A DNA stretch of 8,908 nt, taken from NCBI GenBank assembly GCA_943330925.2, contig CALQJP020000076.1, forward strand, positions 1-8,908, in the 5' to 3' direction. Position 1 is the stretch's first letter. Every line of letters begins with the position of its first letter. Made by a program: the position numbers and the translations under genes. Positions 6,138 to 8,908 of the stretch are shown here, in pieces. The notes under the pieces were generated by a model. That model had not been told where the DNA came from. It did no database searches and saw only the letters and a list, made by a program, of their open reading frames with translations. This stretch comes from Chryseobacterium gleum. Its GTDB lineage: Bacteria > Bacteroidota > Bacteroidia > Flavobacteriales_D > Sanyastnellaceae.

Positions 6138-7847
6138 ATGATTCAACAGCTTTCCCCAGAAGAAATAGTACGTCGAGAATCGCTCGATAAACTTCGTGCA
6201 TTGGGCATCGACCCATTTCCTGCCGCAGCATTTCCAACAGACAGCACGGCGCAAGAAATTCTAGTAAATTACGAGGAAGGAAAATCCGTGACCATTGCCG
6301 GGCGTTTGCACAACATGCGCGATATGGGCAAAGCCAGTTTCGCGCAGTTGCAAGACTCCACAGGTAAGATACAGATATACATCAGCATCGATTCTGTTTG
6401 TCCGGGCGAAAACAAAACACTCTACAAAGAGGTAATCAAGCACCTCATTCACTTCGGCGATTTCGTTGGAGTAACCGGCAAACTGTTTACGACGCGCATG
6501 GGTGAAATATCCGTGCATGTTGAATCATTCACTCTGCTTGCCAAATCGGTTAAGCCGTTGCCTGTGGTAAAGACAGATAAAGAAGGTGTTATACACGATG
6601 CCTTCACCGATCCTGAACTTCGTTACCGCATGCGTTACGTAGATTTAGTGGTGAACGAAAAGGTGCGCGAAACGTTTATTGCACGCACCAAAATCGTGAA
6701 CGCCATGCGCAACTTCTTCAATGCACAAGGGTATTTGGAAGTCGATACTCCGGTGCTTCAGGCAATACCGGGCGGTGCATCTGCTCGTCCTTTTACTACA
6801 CACCACAATGCGCTCGATGTGCCCATGTATTTGCGAATCGCGAACGAGCTCTATCTGAAGCGACTCATCGTGGGTGGGTTTGAAGGTGTTTACGAGTTCA
6901 GTCGCAACTTCCGAAATGAAGGCATGGACCGCACGCACAACCCTGAATTTACCGTAATGGAGATTTACGTGGCGTACAAGGATTATTACTGGATGATGGA
7001 CTTTACAGAAGCCATGATTCGCCACGTGTGCAATGAAGCGCTGGGAACCTCCACCGTGCAGTTTGCCGATCGCACCATCGATTTCGGCAAACCTTTTCAG
7101 CGCATCACCATGACCGATGCCATCAAACAATTTACAGGTTTCGACATAACTGCAAAGACAGAAGTAGAACTCGCGGCATTCGCAAAAAGCATAGGCATTG
7201 AAGTGAACGGTGCGATGGGCAAAGGCAAACTCATCGACGAAATTTTCGGAGCAAAGTGCGAAGGCAATTTCATTCAGCCCACCTTCATCATGGACTACCC
7301 GGTAGAGATGTCGCCGCTCTGCAAGCGTCATCGCGACAATCCGGAACTAACCGAGCGTTTCGAACTTATGATCAACGGCAAAGAAGTAGCGAATGCATAC
7401 AGCGAGCTCAACGACCCCATTGATCAGCGTCAGCGATTCGAAGATCAATTGCAACTGCAAGAACGAGGCGATGATGAAGCTATGTTTATTGACCAAGACT
7501 TCTTGCGAGCGCTCGAATACGGCATGCCGCCTACATCGGGTATGGGTATTGGAGTTGATCGCCTGGTGATGTTTTTGACCAACAACGAAGCCATTCAGGA
7601 AGTTCTCTTCTTCCCACAGATGCGTCCCGAAAAGTTTCAGGCAGGCCCGAACCCACAGGATTTTATCGCACTCGGAATTCCGGAAGAATGGGCAGAGCAT
7701 GTCATTAAAGCCGGTTACGACACCGTAGAAAAATTGAAGAGCAGCAAACCGACTGCAGTACACCAGCAGCTGAATGGTTATCGCAAGAAGAACAAACTTG
7801 AAATTCCGGCTGTTCAATTGGAAGAAGTGCAATCGTGGCTTGCGTGA
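6138..7847 (+). CDS. lysS: Lysyl-tRNA synthetase, class II
   Basis: A 569-residue cytoplasmic enzyme that charges tRNA(Lys) with lysine using ATP. Residues 1-25 (LSPEEIVRRESLDKLRALGI) are the usual N-terminal helix. An OB-fold anticodon-binding domain spans about 50-135, and the class II catalytic core runs from about 160 to 500. Visible catalytic signatures are YRMRYVDL (163-170), the dimer motif 1 region ending in EVDTPVL, GGASARPFTTHHNALD (212-227), motif 2 FRNEGMDRTHNPEFT (258-272), NGKEVANAYSELNDP (413-427) and motif 3 GMGIGVDRLVMFL (468-480). After the core's FFPQMRPE there are about 70 further residues (500-569) absent from the 505-residue E. coli enzyme. An in-frame TGA at 6108-6110 with no alternative start codon between makes the ATG at 6138 the only start. 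It stands alone after a terminator. Confidence 0.97.
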   Translation: MIQQLSPEEIVRRESLDKLRALGIDPFPAAAFPTDSTAQEILVNYEEGKSVTIAGRLHNMRDMGKASFAQLQDSTGKIQIYISIDSVCPGENKTLYKEVIKHLIHFGDFVGVTGKLFTTRMGEISVHVESFTLLAKSVKPLPVVKTDKEGVIHDAFTDPELRYRMRYVDLVVNEKVRETFIARTKIVNAMRNFFNAQGYLEVDTPVLQAIPGGASARPFTTHHNALDVPMYLRIANELYLKRLIVGGFEGVYEFSRNFRNEGMDRTHNPEFTVMEIYVAYKDYYWMMDFTEAMIRHVCNEALGTSTVQFADRTIDFGKPFQRITMTDAIKQFTGFDITAKTEVELAAFAKSIGIEVNGAMGKGKLIDEIFGAKCEGNFIQPTFIMDYPVEMSPLCKRHRDNPELTERFELMINGKEVANAYSELNDPIDQRQRFEDQLQLQERGDDEAMFIDQDFLRALEYGMPPTSGMGIGVDRLVMFLTNNEAIQEVLFFPQMRPEKFQAGPNPQDFIALGIPEEWAEHVIKAGYDTVEKLKSSKPTAVHQQLNGYRKKNKLEIPAVQLEEVQSWLA

Positions 7848-7911
7848 TTCACTGCACAACGCGCGGTTAAAAACATTCACTCCGTAAAAGATTACCTCCT
7901 TGGTAAGGATG

Positions 7912-7919
7912 CATTTTTG
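7912..7919 (+). promoter_or_regulatory. Possible -7 promoter element of the OmpA-like gene
   Basis: CATTTTTG differs from TAnnTTTG at one position (C for T at the first base). It sits 18 bases upstream of the ATG at 7938, which would give a leader of roughly 14 bases. No clear -33 box accompanies it. The 90-base gap after lysS has no convincing terminator, so read-through from lysS is also possible. Confidence 0.3.
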
Positions 7920-7937
7920 TATGCAACCCATACTACC

Positions 7938-8908
7938 ATGAAGAATATTTTGATTGCTACCATAGCAGGAACCATTTTGCTCAGCAGCTGTGTACCACAG
8001 CGCAAATTCGCTGAAATGGAAACAAAGAAAAACACCTGCGAAAAAGACCTCGAAGCTCAGAAAAAATCGAATGAGCTGCTAGAGGCCGGCAACAAGGATT
8101 TACAGAATAAAGTGAATGCGCAGGACGAGCAGATAGCTGACTTATCGGCCGATACCACACAGTTTGGCAAGGAGTATCGCCAGCTCAAAACCCAATACGA
8201 CAAGATCAATGAGCTCAATGAAATTCTCTCCAAGAAAAGCAGCGAGCTACTCACACAGGCTACCGGTGAAAACAAGAAACTGGTTGAAGAGCTAAACCGT
8301 ACACAAGAGTCGCTGCAGAAGAAGGAAGATATGCTGAAAGACCTTGAAAAAGACCTCAACGAAAAGCAAGCTGCCATTGATCTAACAACAGCTGAACTCG
8401 CCGAAAAGCAGAAACGTCTCGGCGACCTGGAAAAACTACTTGCCGACCAACAGGCTGCAAGTGAGGCATTGAAAAACAAAGTACAGGCTGCATTGCTCGG
8501 CTTCAAAGACAAGGGCCTTACGGTGAGTGAAAAGGACGGGAAAGTATATGTAAGCATGGAAGCTCAACTGCTTTTTGCCACGGGCAGCACGGTGGTTGAC
8601 CCGAAGGGGAAAAAAGCGTTGATTGATTTGGCGAAAGCCATTGAGAACGATACCGACATGGAGGTGATTGTAGAAGGACATACTGATACGGACAAGCTCA
8701 ATGCTCCTGCCTACCCCAAAGACAATTGGGACCTCAGCGTATTGCGCGCAACCGAAGTGGTAAAAATTATCTTGGGAAATAGCAGTGTAAAGCCGCAAAT
8801 TTTAACGGCAGCAGGTCGCGGTGAATTCTACCCCGTGGATGCTGACGATAAATCGAAGAACCGCCGTATTGAAATTATTCTGCAACCGAAGTTGGACGAA
8901 CTGTACAA
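7938..8908 (+). CDS. OmpA-family lipoprotein with long coiled coil (3' end cut off)
   Basis: The first 323 residues of a gene that runs off the right edge. The N-terminus MKNILIATIAGTILLSSC gives a lipoprotein signal with an LSSC lipobox and lipidation at C18. Residues 25-185 are highly charged, rich in Lys, Glu, Gln and Leu and nearly free of proline and glycine, as expected of a long coiled coil. An OmpA C-terminal peptidoglycan-binding domain follows from about 200: LLFATGSTVVDPKGKKAL, VEGHTDTD, NWDLSVLRATEVV, AAGRGEFYP and a closing NRRIEIIL. D250 of HTD and R270 of LSVLR align with the Asp/Arg pair that binds diaminopimelate in OmpA proteins. It likely ties a membrane to the cell wall, with the coil as spacer. 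The domain is essentially complete, so only a short tail is probably missing. Confidence 0.9.
   Translation, partial: MKNILIATIAGTILLSSCVPQRKFAEMETKKNTCEKDLEAQKKSNELLEAGNKDLQNKVNAQDEQIADLSADTTQFGKEYRQLKTQYDKINELNEILSKKSSELLTQATGENKKLVEELNRTQESLQKKEDMLKDLEKDLNEKQAAIDLTTAELAEKQKRLGDLEKLLADQQAASEALKNKVQAALLGFKDKGLTVSEKDGKVYVSMEAQLLFATGSTVVDPKGKKALIDLAKAIENDTDMEVIVEGHTDTDKLNAPAYPKDNWDLSVLRATEVVKIILGNSSVKPQILTAAGRGEFYPVDADDKSKNRRIEIILQPKLDELY

Noticed and set aside
6645..7331. 228-codon open frame on the - strand inside lysS
   Set aside because: It is antisense to strongly conserved LysRS motifs, and its His/Val/Phe-rich translation resembles no protein family; it is a shadow of lysS codon usage. 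The same applies to the - strand frames at 7347-7931, 4130-4681, 2643-3113 and 8057-8557.
7892..7908. Hairpin between lysS and the OmpA-like gene (TTACC, five-base loop, GGTAA)
   Set aside because: The stem is only five pairs, competes with an overlapping CCTT/AAGG pairing, and is not directly followed by a T-tract, so it is neither a convincing terminator nor a supported operator.

Overview
The window looks like chromosomal housekeeping DNA from a member of the Bacteroidota of moderate GC content. The support is threefold: the gene content and order (coaX, an outer-membrane barrel, lptC, a CNNM/CBS protein, a PpiD-like foldase); promoter-like TAnnTTTG elements; and the absence of clear GGAGG-type ribosome binding sites before any start. 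A genus cannot be named from the sequence alone. All recognised genes lie on the + strand. I see no mobile elements, tRNA, rRNA or CRISPR.

Region 1 (1-2418) is a tightly packed envelope-related run. It begins with the 3' end of type III pantothenate kinase (coaX). This overlaps by 29 bases a 462-residue predicted outer-membrane beta-barrel protein of unknown function. The barrel gene is joined by a TAATG stop/start overlap to an LptC-like lipoprotein gene. That gene overlaps by 17 bases a 67-residue two-helix membrane protein of unknown function. The overlaps suggest one transcript with coupled translation.

Region 2 (2419-6044) holds a CNNM/CBS/CorC_HlyC membrane protein, possibly with its own promoter, and a 680-residue membrane-anchored PpiD/SurA-type peptidyl-prolyl isomerase. 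It ends in a strong intrinsic terminator. The theme of both regions is envelope biogenesis: LPS transport, outer-membrane protein folding and membrane transport.

Region 3 (6045-8908) starts after the terminator with lysS, a class II lysyl-tRNA synthetase carrying a C-terminal extension. Its only possible start codon sits directly behind a perfect TAnnTTTG element, so its mRNA may be leaderless. The window closes inside an OmpA-family lipoprotein with a long coiled coil, which probably tethers the outer membrane to peptidoglycan.

No dramatic new system is evident. The best leads are the uncharacterised barrel and micro-membrane protein flanking lptC, the apparently repeated parvulin-like modules in the foldase, and the possible leaderless lysS message. 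There is no gene-free stretch longer than 300 bases; the longest gap is 3792-3952.
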